Positions 1 through 6,879 of a DNA stretch of 7,400 nucleotides are shown here, piece after piece. Numbering within the stretch: position 1 is the first letter of the stretch; each line of letters opens with the position of its first letter. The notes under the pieces were generated by a model. The model was not told where the DNA came from. It saw only the letters and a program-made list of their open reading frames with translations, and did no database searches. The translations under genes and the position numbers were made by a program. The DNA is from Myxococcales bacterium (GTDB lineage Bacteria; Myxococcota_A; Polyangia; Polyangiales; Houyiibacteriaceae), in NCBI GenBank assembly GCA_013002645.1, contig JABDJF010000668.1:1-7400 (forward strand), in the 5' to 3' direction.

Positions 1-240
1 CCCAAACGCCAAGACCGCGTAGGACAGCCCCCGGATCTGCGACGACCAGCGAAGACGAAGCTTGTCTCTGCTCGGCAGCGCACGGCGAACGAACCGAAGC
101 GCAACATAGCGAACGACCAGCACCGAAACGAGCAAGACCAGCGTTGCAATCAGGTGACTAAAAAGCTTCGGATTCTGAAAGAAATTGGCGACTCGCGACT
201 GTGCAGCCGGGTCGGTCATCGACTCGATGATCGGGTTCAT
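1..240 (-). CDS. Probable MscS-type mechanosensitive channel, N-terminal part (cut by the window edge)
   Basis: The minus-strand frame opens with ATG at 238-240 and stays open to base 1, giving the first 80 residues. A short polar leader (MNPIIESMTDPAAQSRVANF) is followed by a hydrophobic segment at about residues 32-48 (LIATLVLLVSVLVVRYV). Next comes a very basic stretch (RFVRRALPSRDKLRLRW), then a second hydrophobic start (IRGLSYAVLAFG). One helix, an Arg/Lys-rich loop and a second helix is the N-terminal pattern of many small MscS-family channels, in which RxRW-type loops precede the next helix. The conserved pore and beta domain lie outside the window, so the family call is an inference. 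The start is 7 nt after the adaptor stop codon, so it is probably the last visible gene of the exporter operon. Another small inner-membrane protein is possible. Confidence 0.6.
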   Translation of the reverse strand, partial: MNPIIESMTDPAAQSRVANFFQNPKLFSHLIATLVLLVSVLVVRYVALRFVRRALPSRDKLRLRWSSQIRGLSYAVLAFG

Positions 241-247
241 CCTTCGC

Positions 248-1456
248 CTACCTCGCCTTGACGGATACGCCGTCTCGAACGCTGTCGCTTGGATAGGCGA
301 TCACCATCTCGCCCTCCTCGAGCCCGGATAGCACCTCGGTTTCGAGCCCGTTTGTCTCTCCGAGCTCCACGGTTCGAATGACTGCGGTGCCATCTTCGAC
401 GACGAAGGTCGCCCAGGAATCCTCCGAACGAAACACGGCGCTGGCGGGCACCCGAAGAACGTCCTCGTCTTCCCAGACCGAAATGCGCGCTTCGACTCGG
501 TAGCCATCACCCAAGTTCCGCCAAAGCTCACGTTCGTCGTCCATGTCGATAATCACGTTCACCCGCTGCTCTTCGACGCCGAGTGCCGAGAGCTTGGTAA
601 ATGCGGACGGCTCGACGATTCGCACGTGGCCGCGCAAGGGGTTCTTTCCTCCCCATCGCTCGATCAATGCTGGGGCCCCGGGTGGAATCCGGGTCGCATC
701 CTGACTCAGGACGTCGACGACGATTTCGAGCGCGGCAGGATCGCCCAGCTCCAAGATGGGCGTACCACTCTGAACCACGCCTTCGCTTTCTTGAAAGACT
801 TTGAGGACTTGCCCGGCGACGGGCGAGATGATCTCCAACTGCTCTCCTTCTTCGCCCTGCCCGCTCAGCTGCATCAGTGCCGTCTGCGCGAGCTTGAGTT
901 GGTGCTCTGCAACACGCCCGCCAAACTCCGCAGATCGGAGCTCTTCCTCACTGCTGCGGTACGTCGACACCGCGCGATCGGCATCGCTCCGCGCCAACCC
1001 CCCTTGCTCCACGACTGCCTGCGCCCGCTGAGATTCCTGCTTCGCGAAGTCGCGCTGGAATCTCGCGCGGTTGACCGCAGCTTGCGCCTGGCGCCGTGCG
1101 GCCATCGCAGCATCGACCCGCGCTTTGGCCTCTGCCCTCGTCCGTGAATCGAGAAGTGGCGGAGGAAGCGGCACCAGCCGAGCGAGGACCTGTTCCTGTT
1201 CAATCGAATCTCCGGCCTCGAGGTCGGGTCGAGCCAGGTTGCCCGTGACCGGAGCGGACACGGTGTAGCGATCCTTGACGCGCGTCCGTCCGTCCTCGTT
1301 GACCGTGACGACGAGCGCCCCTCGACCGACCTCGGCGACCTCGACCTCGACCGGATTCGGAATCCACGCGACCACGATCAGCCCAACGACGGCAAGGACC
1401 GCCAACGCGATGAGAATCCGTCGAATCCATTTCCTCAAACCGGACGCGTTATCCAT
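248..1456 (-). CDS. HlyD/MacA-type periplasmic adaptor (membrane fusion protein) of the ABC exporter
   Basis: A 402-residue adaptor that should link the inner-membrane ABC transporter to the outer envelope. Visible parts in order: a basic N-terminus and one membrane anchor at about residues 11-31; a first lipoyl-like half around 65-94 (VSAPVTGNL...GDSIEQEQVLARL); a long Ala/Gln/Arg/Glu-rich coiled-coil hairpin at about 104-200; the second lipoyl half at 206-240 (IISPVAGQVLKV...GTPILELGD); a beta-barrel at about 242-330; and a membrane-proximal domain to the end (VPASAVF...VELGETNGLETEVLSGLEEGEMVI). This order is typical of RND/ABC adaptors. The ATG at 1454-1456 is chosen because AAGGAG lies 9 nt before it. 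A start further upstream at 1495 would overlap the permease by 26 nt and add a polar leader before the anchor. It sits 13 nt after the permease stop. The substrate cannot be read from the sequence. Confidence 0.92.
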   Translation of the reverse strand: MDNASGLRKWIRRILIALAVLAVVGLIVVAWIPNPVEVEVAEVGRGALVVTVNEDGRTRVKDRYTVSAPVTGNLARPDLEAGDSIEQEQVLARLVPLPPPLLDSRTRAEAKARVDAAMAARRQAQAAVNRARFQRDFAKQESQRAQAVVEQGGLARSDADRAVSTYRSSEEELRSAEFGGRVAEHQLKLAQTALMQLSGQGEEGEQLEIISPVAGQVLKVFQESEGVVQSGTPILELGDPAALEIVVDVLSQDATRIPPGAPALIERWGGKNPLRGHVRIVEPSAFTKLSALGVEEQRVNVIIDMDDERELWRNLGDGYRVEARISVWEDEDVLRVPASAVFRSEDSWATFVVEDGTAVIRTVELGETNGLETEVLSGLEEGEMVIAYPSDSVRDGVSVKAR

Positions 1457-1465
1457 GCGCCATCT

Positions 1466-1471
1466 CTCCTT
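1466..1471 (-). promoter_or_regulatory. Ribosome binding site that sets the adaptor start
   Basis: On the minus strand AAGGAG occurs 9 nt before the ATG at 1456. It overlaps the TAA stop codon of the upstream permease (1470-1472), so ribosomes finishing the permease are placed directly on the adaptor start. This decides in favour of the 402-residue adaptor. Confidence 0.7.
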
Positions 1472-3839
1472 ACTCTCTCGTCTTGAGCACGCCAACTAAG
1501 TCCAAACTATCGAGCCTCCGCCGGACGAGGAGTGCGCTCAGGACGGCCGCGGCCAAGATTACCACGACCGAAAACGCGTAGGTCTGGGACGAGATGAGCA
1601 TCGGCAGCCGAAACTGCTCCGGGTCAGCCTGGAGCTCGATGAGCGCCTTGGCCCCCCAGGTCCCCAATACCATTCCGGCCGGTATTCCCAAGCAAACCTG
1701 GATGGCCTGCTCGCCGAGTAGGATTGCCGAGATTTCGGTCCGGGTGAACCCCAGGACTCGCAGGGTGGCGAGATCGCGGCTTCGAACCGAGAGGCTCACG
1801 CGGGCGTTGTTGTAGACCACGGCCACTGCGATCGCCGTGGCAAACAACGTGAGTATCAGCGTGATCACCTGCATCGTTTTCCTCGTTTGACCCTCGAACC
1901 TCTCCAAGACCGTCCGCTTGCGATGTATGCTCTGGACGGTGGGAATGTCGGTGAGGTATCGGTGCAGCTCCGCTTCCCGTTCCGGGTTCACACGCAGCAG
2001 GGCCGTGTTGATCGTTGGCTTTTCGCGGAGCAGACCGTGCAAGCTGCTCTTCTGCATGTAGCCCTGGATTCCAAACGCTTCGTCGATCGTTCCGCTCACG
2101 CGGACTTGCCTCGTCCCACGGTCGCCTTCCTTGAGCTCGATGTCGATCAGGTCGCCCGGCTCTGCGTCGAGAATGTCGGCCAACACGTCGGTGATCAAGA
2201 CTCCGCTGTGCGGGATTCGCGCGGGCTCGAACTGACGCGTGAACAACCTCCTCAGATGGCTGTTCGGGGGAAGCCCGATGAGCACGCTGTCCCGCCAGCG
2301 CGGTCCCAAACGAAACCGCACAGGCGTCATCCGATAGCCATCGACCTGATCGACACCCGGCAGATGCGCCAGGTATCCCAGGCCGCGGTTCGCAACCTCG
2401 TTCTTGAAGTTCACGCTGATGTCTTCTCGCTGCTGGCGCCCGAACTGCAGGTCGAGGATCGGCCCGTGCGCATCCTTTCCGAACCGCCCCAGGATGATGA
2501 TAGCGAGGGCGAACGCGATCCCGGCAGAAGAGAGCACGGTGCGAAGCGGGCGCCGCCAAACCTCGCGAAAGACCATCATGCTCGTTTGGTGGAGCCGTCG
2601 GAGTCCTGGCATCTGCTCGATCCGCGAAGCACGGTAGCGCGCGGGAGACGGAGGCCGCATCGCTTCTGCCGGTGGAAGCGTCACCGCACTCCGAACGGCG
2701 AACTCAATTCCCGCGACCGCGGCGAGCAGGCTGGCCATGACGGCATTGATGGCATGCGGCAGATCGATGCGTCCCCGCGTCATCGGCAGACGGAAGAACC
2801 CTGCATAGAGGTCGAGCATGGCGTCGGCCAGCCACGCCCCAAACGCCACGCCGATCGCCGAACCGAATAACACGATGACGCAGACCATCTTGAGGTAATG
2901 CAACGCGATCGTGGAGTTCTTGTACCCCACGGCCTTGATCACGGCGATTTGGCCGCGCTGCATCGTCACCATTCTGGAAAACACGACGTTCAACAGAAAG
3001 GCCGCCACGGCGAGAAACGCCCCGGGAAGAAAGACCACCTCCGCTTCGATCTGCGAGATCTCTCCCTCTAGAATGGAGTTGGAGATTTGGAGATCCCTCC
3101 CGTATGCGCCCAAGCCTCCATAGGGCTCTAGGATGCGATCGACCCCGATGAGCACGGCCGTCTCGTCGGCGCCGGGCTCCAAGCGTACGACCACATCGTT
3201 GAATGCGCCCTCCATCTGAAACGCGGCCGCAACGGAGGTGCCCGACATCCACATCGGGGCAAAGCGCTCGTCGTCCGACGTGATGCCACCTGGCTCGATC
3301 GCAAAAACGTATTCAGGGGATAGCGCCAAGCCCACGACGATCAGCTCATGGAGCTTCCCGTTGAGAATCGCTGGAATTGTGGAGCCGGGTCGGAGGCCGT
3401 GCTCGTTGGCAAATGGCTCGTAGATGAGCACCTCGTCCCCGCGGCCGGGCTCCGGAAAGCGGCCCGACTTCACATAGACGTCGTTCATTGCGGGCCTGCC
3501 GTGGCTGGGCAGCGAGATGATCTGACCGTGCGCAGGGGTGAGCATGCCATCGATCGGCAAGAGCACCTCTTCGACGATTCGAGGGTAGACGGACGCCACT
3601 CCACGAACGCCGCTGAGCCGATCGGTCACCGAATCGGGCGCTCGCTTCACGCGTGCGAACACGTCGCCGAAACGGTACTGCTCATAATACGCTGCTTTGG
3701 AATCCCCGAGTGCGCGCCATGCGCTCCTGAGCGTGATGTAGTTGGCGACGCCCACCGCGACGACCAGAGCAATCGTGAAGGCCTGCCCCTTGAGGCGCAT
3801 CAAGTCGCGAAGGAGCTTCCGATCGAGGACGCTCACCAT
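1470..3839 (-). CDS. ABC transporter permease with two FtsX units (8 predicted membrane helices)
   Basis: A 789-residue inner-membrane permease. Predicted helices lie at about residues 18-38, 271-290, 318-340 and 362-385 (first FtsX unit), then 433-452, 655-677, 705-733 and 750-772 (second unit). Large extracytoplasmic domains fall between helices 1-2 (about 40-270) and 5-6 (about 453-654). Family marks are the first-unit segment around 290-305 (RMVTMQRGQIAVIKAVGYKN), its end LPPAEAMRPP near 388-397, and the second-unit counterpart RSRDLATLRVLGFTRTEI at 687-704. Single-unit MacB, LolC/E and DevC permeases are roughly half this length, so this is the duplicated type, which may work as a pseudo-dimer in one chain. 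The start overlaps the end of the ATPase gene by 7 nt with no clear Shine-Dalgarno, which suggests translational coupling. The helix positions are read by eye. The family call is firm and the substrate unknown. Confidence 0.93.
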   Translation of the reverse strand: MVSVLDRKLLRDLMRLKGQAFTIALVVAVGVANYITLRSAWRALGDSKAAYYEQYRFGDVFARVKRAPDSVTDRLSGVRGVASVYPRIVEEVLLPIDGMLTPAHGQIISLPSHGRPAMNDVYVKSGRFPEPGRGDEVLIYEPFANEHGLRPGSTIPAILNGKLHELIVVGLALSPEYVFAIEPGGITSDDERFAPMWMSGTSVAAAFQMEGAFNDVVVRLEPGADETAVLIGVDRILEPYGGLGAYGRDLQISNSILEGEISQIEAEVVFLPGAFLAVAAFLLNVVFSRMVTMQRGQIAVIKAVGYKNSTIALHYLKMVCVIVLFGSAIGVAFGAWLADAMLDLYAGFFRLPMTRGRIDLPHAINAVMASLLAAVAGIEFAVRSAVTLPPAEAMRPPSPARYRASRIEQMPGLRRLHQTSMMVFREVWRRPLRTVLSSAGIAFALAIIILGRFGKDAHGPILDLQFGRQQREDISVNFKNEVANRGLGYLAHLPGVDQVDGYRMTPVRFRLGPRWRDSVLIGLPPNSHLRRLFTRQFEPARIPHSGVLITDVLADILDAEPGDLIDIELKEGDRGTRQVRVSGTIDEAFGIQGYMQKSSLHGLLREKPTINTALLRVNPEREAELHRYLTDIPTVQSIHRKRTVLERFEGQTRKTMQVITLILTLFATAIAVAVVYNNARVSLSVRSRDLATLRVLGFTRTEISAILLGEQAIQVCLGIPAGMVLGTWGAKALIELQADPEQFRLPMLISSQTYAFSVVVILAAAVLSALLVRRRLDSLDLVGVLKTRE

Positions 3840-4564
3840 GTCAGGTCAGCCGGCGACACCTTCTCGTCATTGCGCTGATCGCTGGCCACCATGCCGTCGG
3901 CCAACGCAACGACCCGGTCGGCCATCGAAGCGATCGGCGCGTGGTGGGTGATCACCGCGGTGGTGGTTCCAAGCGATCGGTTCACCTCGTCGATGACCTC
4001 GAGCACGCGGATCCCCGTCTTGAAGTCGAGCGCACCGGTGGGCTCGTCGCAGAGCAGGATCTCCGGCTGCTTGGCAACGGCGCGCGCGATGGCGACTCGC
4101 TGCTGCTCGCCACCGGAAAGCTGGGCCGGGAAGTGATCCATGCGCTCGGTCAGGCCGACTAGCTCGAGGGCCTCTCGAGGGTCCAAGGGCGTCTGCGCGA
4201 TCTCGGTCACCAGGGCGATGTTTTCACGCGCGGTGAGACTGGGGACCAGATTGTAGAATTGAAATACGAAGCCGACGTGGTCGCGACGAAAATTCGTGAG
4301 CTCCCGCTCGCCGTGACCGGCAATGTCGTCGCCTCGATACAAGACCCGGCCGGACGTCGGCACGTCGAGCGCCCCGAGAATGTTGAGCAAGGTCGACTTG
4401 CCGCTGCCCGAAGGGCCGAGAAGGACCATGAGCTCTCCCTCATGGAGCGGCACGTTCACGCCTCTGAGCGCGTGGACCTCGACATCACCCATCTGGTACA
4501 CCTTACTGACATCCTCAGCGGTGAGAATGGAAGTGCGTTCGCTGCTTGGGCTGGGCTCTGGCAT
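3833..4564 (-). CDS. ABC transporter ATPase, MacB/LolD/DevA-like
   Basis: The 243-residue ATP-hydrolysing subunit that powers the double-FtsX permease. Counting from the ATG at 4564: Walker A GPSGSGKST at 50-58, Q-loop glutamine at 102 (VFQFYNLVPSLTA), signature LSGGEQQR at 149-156, Walker B ILLCDEPT at 169-176 with catalytic Glu174, D-loop GALD, and switch histidine at about 207 (VITHH). FQFYNL with CDEPTGALD is characteristic of the exporter branch that pairs with FtsX permeases. In-frame TTG (4576) and GTG (4567) codons also exist. The ATG is preferred because GGAAG (4570-4574) lies 5 nt before it and because the proposed transcription start near 4582 leaves almost no leader for the TTG. 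It is the first gene of the operon. All motifs are intact. Confidence 0.95.
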   Translation of the reverse strand: MPEPSPSSERTSILTAEDVSKVYQMGDVEVHALRGVNVPLHEGELMVLLGPSGSGKSTLLNILGALDVPTSGRVLYRGDDIAGHGERELTNFRRDHVGFVFQFYNLVPSLTARENIALVTEIAQTPLDPREALELVGLTERMDHFPAQLSGGEQQRVAIARAVAKQPEILLCDEPTGALDFKTGIRVLEVIDEVNRSLGTTTAVITHHAPIASMADRVVALADGMVASDQRNDEKVSPADLTW

Positions 4565-4574
4565 CACGGCTTCC

Positions 4575-4590
4575 AACTAGCGTGCTAGTT
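4575..4590. promoter_or_regulatory. Perfect 16-bp palindrome, candidate operator of the ABC operon
   Basis: AACTAGC-GT-GCTAGTT has two perfect 7-bp arms around a 2-bp centre. It lies between the predicted -10 and the ATG of the ATPase gene, overlapping the -10 by two bases and covering the predicted transcription start. That is a usual place for a repressor site. No cognate regulator can be named. The symmetry is seen directly; the role is inferred. Confidence 0.5.
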
Positions 4591-4617
4591 CGTACGCTTT
4601 GTGCCGATCCAGGTCAA
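4589..4617 (-). promoter_or_regulatory. Predicted sigma70-type promoter of the ABC exporter operon
   Basis: On the minus strand, TTGACC (4612-4617; 5 of 6 consensus) is followed by exactly 17 bp and then TACGAA (4589-4594; 3 of 6 consensus, including the conserved TA start). The expected transcription start is near 4582, about 18 nt ahead of the ATG at 4564. The -10 is weak, which fits a regulated promoter. Confidence 0.45.
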
Positions 4618-4642
4618 CTCATCCTTGAACGGATTGAGTCCG

Positions 4643-4648
4643 GGAGGG
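4643..4648 (+). promoter_or_regulatory. Ribosome binding site ahead of the hydrolase TTG start
   Basis: GGAGGG is followed by 8 nt and the TTG at 4657. No purine-rich site precedes the alternative ATG at 4690. This favours the longer protein, although TTGAAC (4625-4630) with TATGAC (4649-4654) 18 bp later could be a promoter that starts after the TTG and would favour the ATG. Confidence 0.45.
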
Positions 4649-4656
4649 TATGACCC

Positions 4657-5577
4657 TTGCAACCGACACCGGTCGGCCGCCCATTGTTCATGCTCGCCGA
4701 TTCCGATTTCAACGATGTCACGCGCCGCGGGCAAACCTGGCGCTACGCCGACAGCGGCCAGGGGCCGGTCGTCGTACTGATTCATGGCTTCCCTGACACC
4801 CCCCAGTCCTATGCGGGAATCGCACGGGCTCTGAACGACGCCGGCTACCGAACCATCGTGCCTTACCTTCGTGGCTATCACCCCGACACGTTGGTGCCTG
4901 GTCGACCGTACGATGCGCTGCACCTCGCCGAAGACGCGATCGGGCTTCTCGATGCATTGGAGGTCAGGTCGGCTGTCTTCGTGGGGCACGATTGGGGGGC
5001 CATGCTGGTCTGGGGCGCAGCCGCGCTGGCGCCCGATAGGGTCAACGGCATCGTTCCCATCGCGATCCCCCATCCGCTAACGCTGAAGCCCAAGAACGCC
5101 CTTCAAGCAGTCGGCCTTCTCATCATGGCCCGACACTTCCTCTACTTCCGCTTGCCCTGGGCCGAAGCGGGAACGCGGCGGAGCGACTTTCGATACATCG
5201 ATTCGCTGTATCGGCGCTGGGCACCGAGCTGGAAAGGCCCCGAACGGGACGTGGCGTTGGCGCGCGCGAAGGAGGCCTTTTCGACGCCCGAGGTGCTCGA
5301 GGCTTCCATCGACTACTACCGCGCGTTGGGTTCGAAGATCGACCCGCGCCTGCTCAGACCAATTGCGTGCAGCGGCCTGCTCGTCGCGGGAGGCCGGGAC
5401 TTCGGTGGTCATCTGGGGCCGTACAAGAAGTCACAGGGCATGCTGGTAGGCGGCGCCAAGCTCGTCGTGATGCCGGACGCCGGACACTGGCCCCACCGCG
5501 AACAAGAGTCCCAGTTCACGGTCGCACTCCTGGGATTTTTGCGCCTACTCCAAGAAAAAGAGCGTCCGGCGTCTTGA
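4657..5577 (+). CDS. Alpha/beta hydrolase, epoxide-hydrolase-like
   Basis: A 306-residue cytoplasmic hydrolase (295 if the ATG at 4690 is used). Counting from the TTG: oxyanion motif HGFPDTP at 43-49; nucleophile elbow GHDWGA at 110-115 with Asp112; acid Asp248 in AGGRDFG; catalytic His277 in DAGHWPHRE. An Asp nucleophile followed by Trp, together with HGFP, is the signature of epoxide hydrolases and haloalkane dehalogenases rather than of serine esterases. The lid (about 140-225) carries several tyrosines (YIDSLYRRW, DYYRAL), and epoxide hydrolases use lid tyrosines to hold the epoxide oxygen. Residues LRGYHPDT and PIAIPHP recur in a broad family of poorly characterised bacterial relatives. 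It is divergent from the exporter operon and ends only 9 nt before the arsM -35 element. Its true substrate is unknown and no link to arsenic is evident. Confidence 0.85.
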   Translation: MQPTPVGRPLFMLADSDFNDVTRRGQTWRYADSGQGPVVVLIHGFPDTPQSYAGIARALNDAGYRTIVPYLRGYHPDTLVPGRPYDALHLAEDAIGLLDALEVRSAVFVGHDWGAMLVWGAAALAPDRVNGIVPIAIPHPLTLKPKNALQAVGLLIMARHFLYFRLPWAEAGTRRSDFRYIDSLYRRWAPSWKGPERDVALARAKEAFSTPEVLEASIDYYRALGSKIDPRLLRPIACSGLLVAGGRDFGGHLGPYKKSQGMLVGGAKLVVMPDAGHWPHREQESQFTVALLGFLRLLQEKERPAS

Positions 5578-5586
5578 CGAATTTGG

Positions 5587-5616
5587 TTGACAGCCTCAAT
5601 CATTTAGTTGCATCAT
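5587..5616 (+). promoter_or_regulatory. Predicted promoter of the arsM-marR operon
   Basis: A perfect -35 TTGACA (5587-5592) is followed by 18 bp and CATCAT (5611-5616; 4 of 6 consensus for -10). The transcription start would be near 5622, leaving a leader of about 14 nt that holds the GGAGG ribosome site. The strong -35 and short leader suggest control mainly at initiation. Confidence 0.6.
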
Positions 5617-5623
5617 TCAACTA
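5605..5623. promoter_or_regulatory. 19-bp near-perfect palindrome over the arsM -10: candidate MarR operator
   Basis: TAGTTGCATCATTCAACTA is symmetric about base 5614. Eight of nine base pairs match, with outer arms TAGTTG and CAACTA perfect and one mismatch at 5611/5617. It covers the whole predicted -10 and reaches the predicted transcription start, so bound protein would block RNA polymerase. Length and symmetry suit a dimeric winged-helix repressor, and the operon encodes one (6445-6879). Binding by that protein is inferred. Confidence 0.6.
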
Positions 5624-5625
5624 TT

Positions 5626-5630
5626 GGAGG
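5626..5630 (+). promoter_or_regulatory. Ribosome binding site that sets the arsM start
   Basis: GGAGG lies 5 nt before the ATG at 5636. An in-frame TTG at 5624 overlaps this site and is therefore rejected as the start. Confidence 0.75.
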
Positions 5631-5635
5631 TTTTG

Positions 5636-6448
5636 ATGGAAAAAGATCGAGTACATGACGTCGTGAAGTCGGGCTACGCAGAGGTGGCACGCCAAGGAGG
5701 CGGCTGCTGCGGCGACGGCGCCACGAGCGCCCACGGGCAAACCGCTGCGCTCATCGGCTATGCCGAGGAGGACATCACGGGCGCGGCGGCAGACGCCAAT
5801 CTCGGTCTCGGCTGCGGCAACCCGACCGCGCTCGCTAGCCTGAAGCCGGGCGAAGTCGTCGTGGATTTGGGTTCCGGCGCCGGCTTCGACGCCCTGCTTT
5901 CCGCAGAACGGCTGGGGCCGGAGGGTCGGTTCATCGGTGTGGACATGACCCCCGAGATGCTCGAGCGGGCCCGCACCAATGCGGTCCAGGCCGGCTACGC
6001 GCGAACGGTCGAGTTTCGCGAGGGTCTCATCGAAAACCTCCCGGTCGCCTCCAACAGCGTGGACGTCGTAATCTCAAATTGCGTCATCAACCTCAGCCCT
6101 GACAAGGCTCAGGTGTTCCAAGAAGCGTATCGCGTGCTCAAGCCCGGCGGACGCCTCGCCGTCAGTGACATCGTGCTGAGCAAGCCCTTGCCCCCCGACA
6201 TCGCAAAGGTCGCTGAAAGCTGGATCGCCTGCGTCGGCGGCGCGTTGGTCGAAGACGAATACTTCGGCCACATGCGTGCAGCTGGCTTCAAAGACATCGA
6301 GCACACACGAAAGCCGGCCGGCCCGATGCTGACATTGAGCCTGCAGGACCCCTTGTGGAAGGCCGCGGTCGAGCTCGTCGGCGAAGCGCGAATCGCAGAG
6401 CTTGCAGATACCGTGTTCAGCTACTCGGTGACCGCCGAAAAACGATGA
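5636..6448 (+). CDS. arsM: Arsenite S-adenosylmethionine methyltransferase
   Basis: A 270-residue cytoplasmic enzyme that transfers methyl groups from S-adenosylmethionine to thiol-bound arsenite, giving methylated and partly volatile arsenicals. Marks seen: vicinal Cys24-Cys25 in GGGCCG; ANLGLGCGNPTALA with Cys60; the SAM-binding VVDLGSGAGFD at 75-85; GVDMTPEMLERAR at 101-113; VVISNCVINLSPDK with Cys149; RVLKPGGRLAVSDIV at 166-180; and Cys199 in ACVGGAL. These correspond to the four conserved cysteines of algal and bacterial ArsM (C44, C72, C174 and C224 in the Cyanidioschyzon enzyme), so the arsenic-binding set looks complete. The length is normal for bacterial members. Its ATG at 5636 has GGAGG 5 nt upstream. 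Its TGA overlaps the ATG of the regulator gene. A promoter with a palindromic operator precedes it. No arsR, arsB or arsC is visible nearby. Confidence 0.95.
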   Translation: MEKDRVHDVVKSGYAEVARQGGGCCGDGATSAHGQTAALIGYAEEDITGAAADANLGLGCGNPTALASLKPGEVVVDLGSGAGFDALLSAERLGPEGRFIGVDMTPEMLERARTNAVQAGYARTVEFREGLIENLPVASNSVDVVISNCVINLSPDKAQVFQEAYRVLKPGGRLAVSDIVLSKPLPPDIAKVAESWIACVGGALVEDEYFGHMRAAGFKDIEHTRKPAGPMLTLSLQDPLWKAAVELVGEARIAELADTVFSYSVTAEKR

Positions 6449-6879
6449 GCTCCGTCGTCGAAGATGTCATCGCGTTCTGTCGCATGTTCTCCTCGTTCGA
6501 GCGCGAGGAGATCTGCTGCGGAACGGTGAGCCCGGCGCAGTGCGTCCTCCTCCAGACACTGATGGAAGGGGAATGGGACGTCAGCGGACTAGCCGCCCAA
6601 GCCAGAGTCACAAAAGGGGCGATGACCAGGTTGGTCGACGGCCTCGAAGCCCGCGGCTGGGTCGCCCGCGAGAAAGCCGAAGACGACGGCCGCCGCGTGC
6701 TCGTCTCACTGACGCGAGACGGCAAAAAAGAAGCCAAGCGCCTCTACCGCCTAACGGAAAAGAGCATCGCCACCCTCCTCGAACGAATCCCCCCCACCGA
6801 GCGAGACCAAGCCGTACGAAGCATCCACCTCCTCCGCCAAGCAGCCGAACAAACCCGCACCCACCTAGACTGCTGCTAG
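6445..6879 (+). CDS. Cysteine-rich MarR-family regulator, probable controller of arsM
   Basis: A 144-residue winged-helix protein. The helix-turn-helix covers about residues 44-73 (WDVSGLAAQARVTKGAMTRLVDGLEARGWV), followed by the wing with the MarR hallmark DDGRRVLVSLTRDGKK at 80-95 and C-terminal dimer helices. It carries six cysteines: C12, C24-C25 and C33 (EICCGTVSPAQC) at the start of the domain, and C143-C144 as the last two residues. Such vicinal thiols suit binding of arsenite or another soft metal, or redox sensing; this is inferred. The ATG at 6445 overlaps the arsM stop as ATGA and has no clear ribosome site, so translation is probably coupled. The longer frame from 6355 lies inside arsM and is rejected. 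The last third of the gene is unusually rich in C and A on the coding strand. The stop codon sits at the edge of an inverted-repeat element. Confidence 0.88.
   Translation: MSSVVEDVIAFCRMFSSFEREEICCGTVSPAQCVLLQTLMEGEWDVSGLAAQARVTKGAMTRLVDGLEARGWVAREKAEDDGRRVLVSLTRDGKKEAKRLYRLTEKSIATLLERIPPTERDQAVRSIHLLRQAAEQTRTHLDCC

Noticed and set aside
1887..2870. 327-residue open frame on the plus strand opposite the permease gene
   Set aside because: It has a charged, low-complexity composition with no recognisable domain and lies fully antisense to a well-supported FtsX permease. It is a by-product of GC-rich coding.
4575..5623. One regulator for both the ABC operon palindrome and the arsM palindrome, since both contain TAGTT/AACTA half-sites
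   Set aside because: The half-sites point in opposite directions (AACTA...TAGTT against TAGTT...AACTA) and their centre spacings differ, so a common dimer would not fit both.
6355..6444. Longer N-terminus for the MarR protein starting inside arsM
   Set aside because: The extra 30 residues are Arg-rich out-of-frame translation of arsM. The ATG overlapping the arsM stop gives a normal MarR length.
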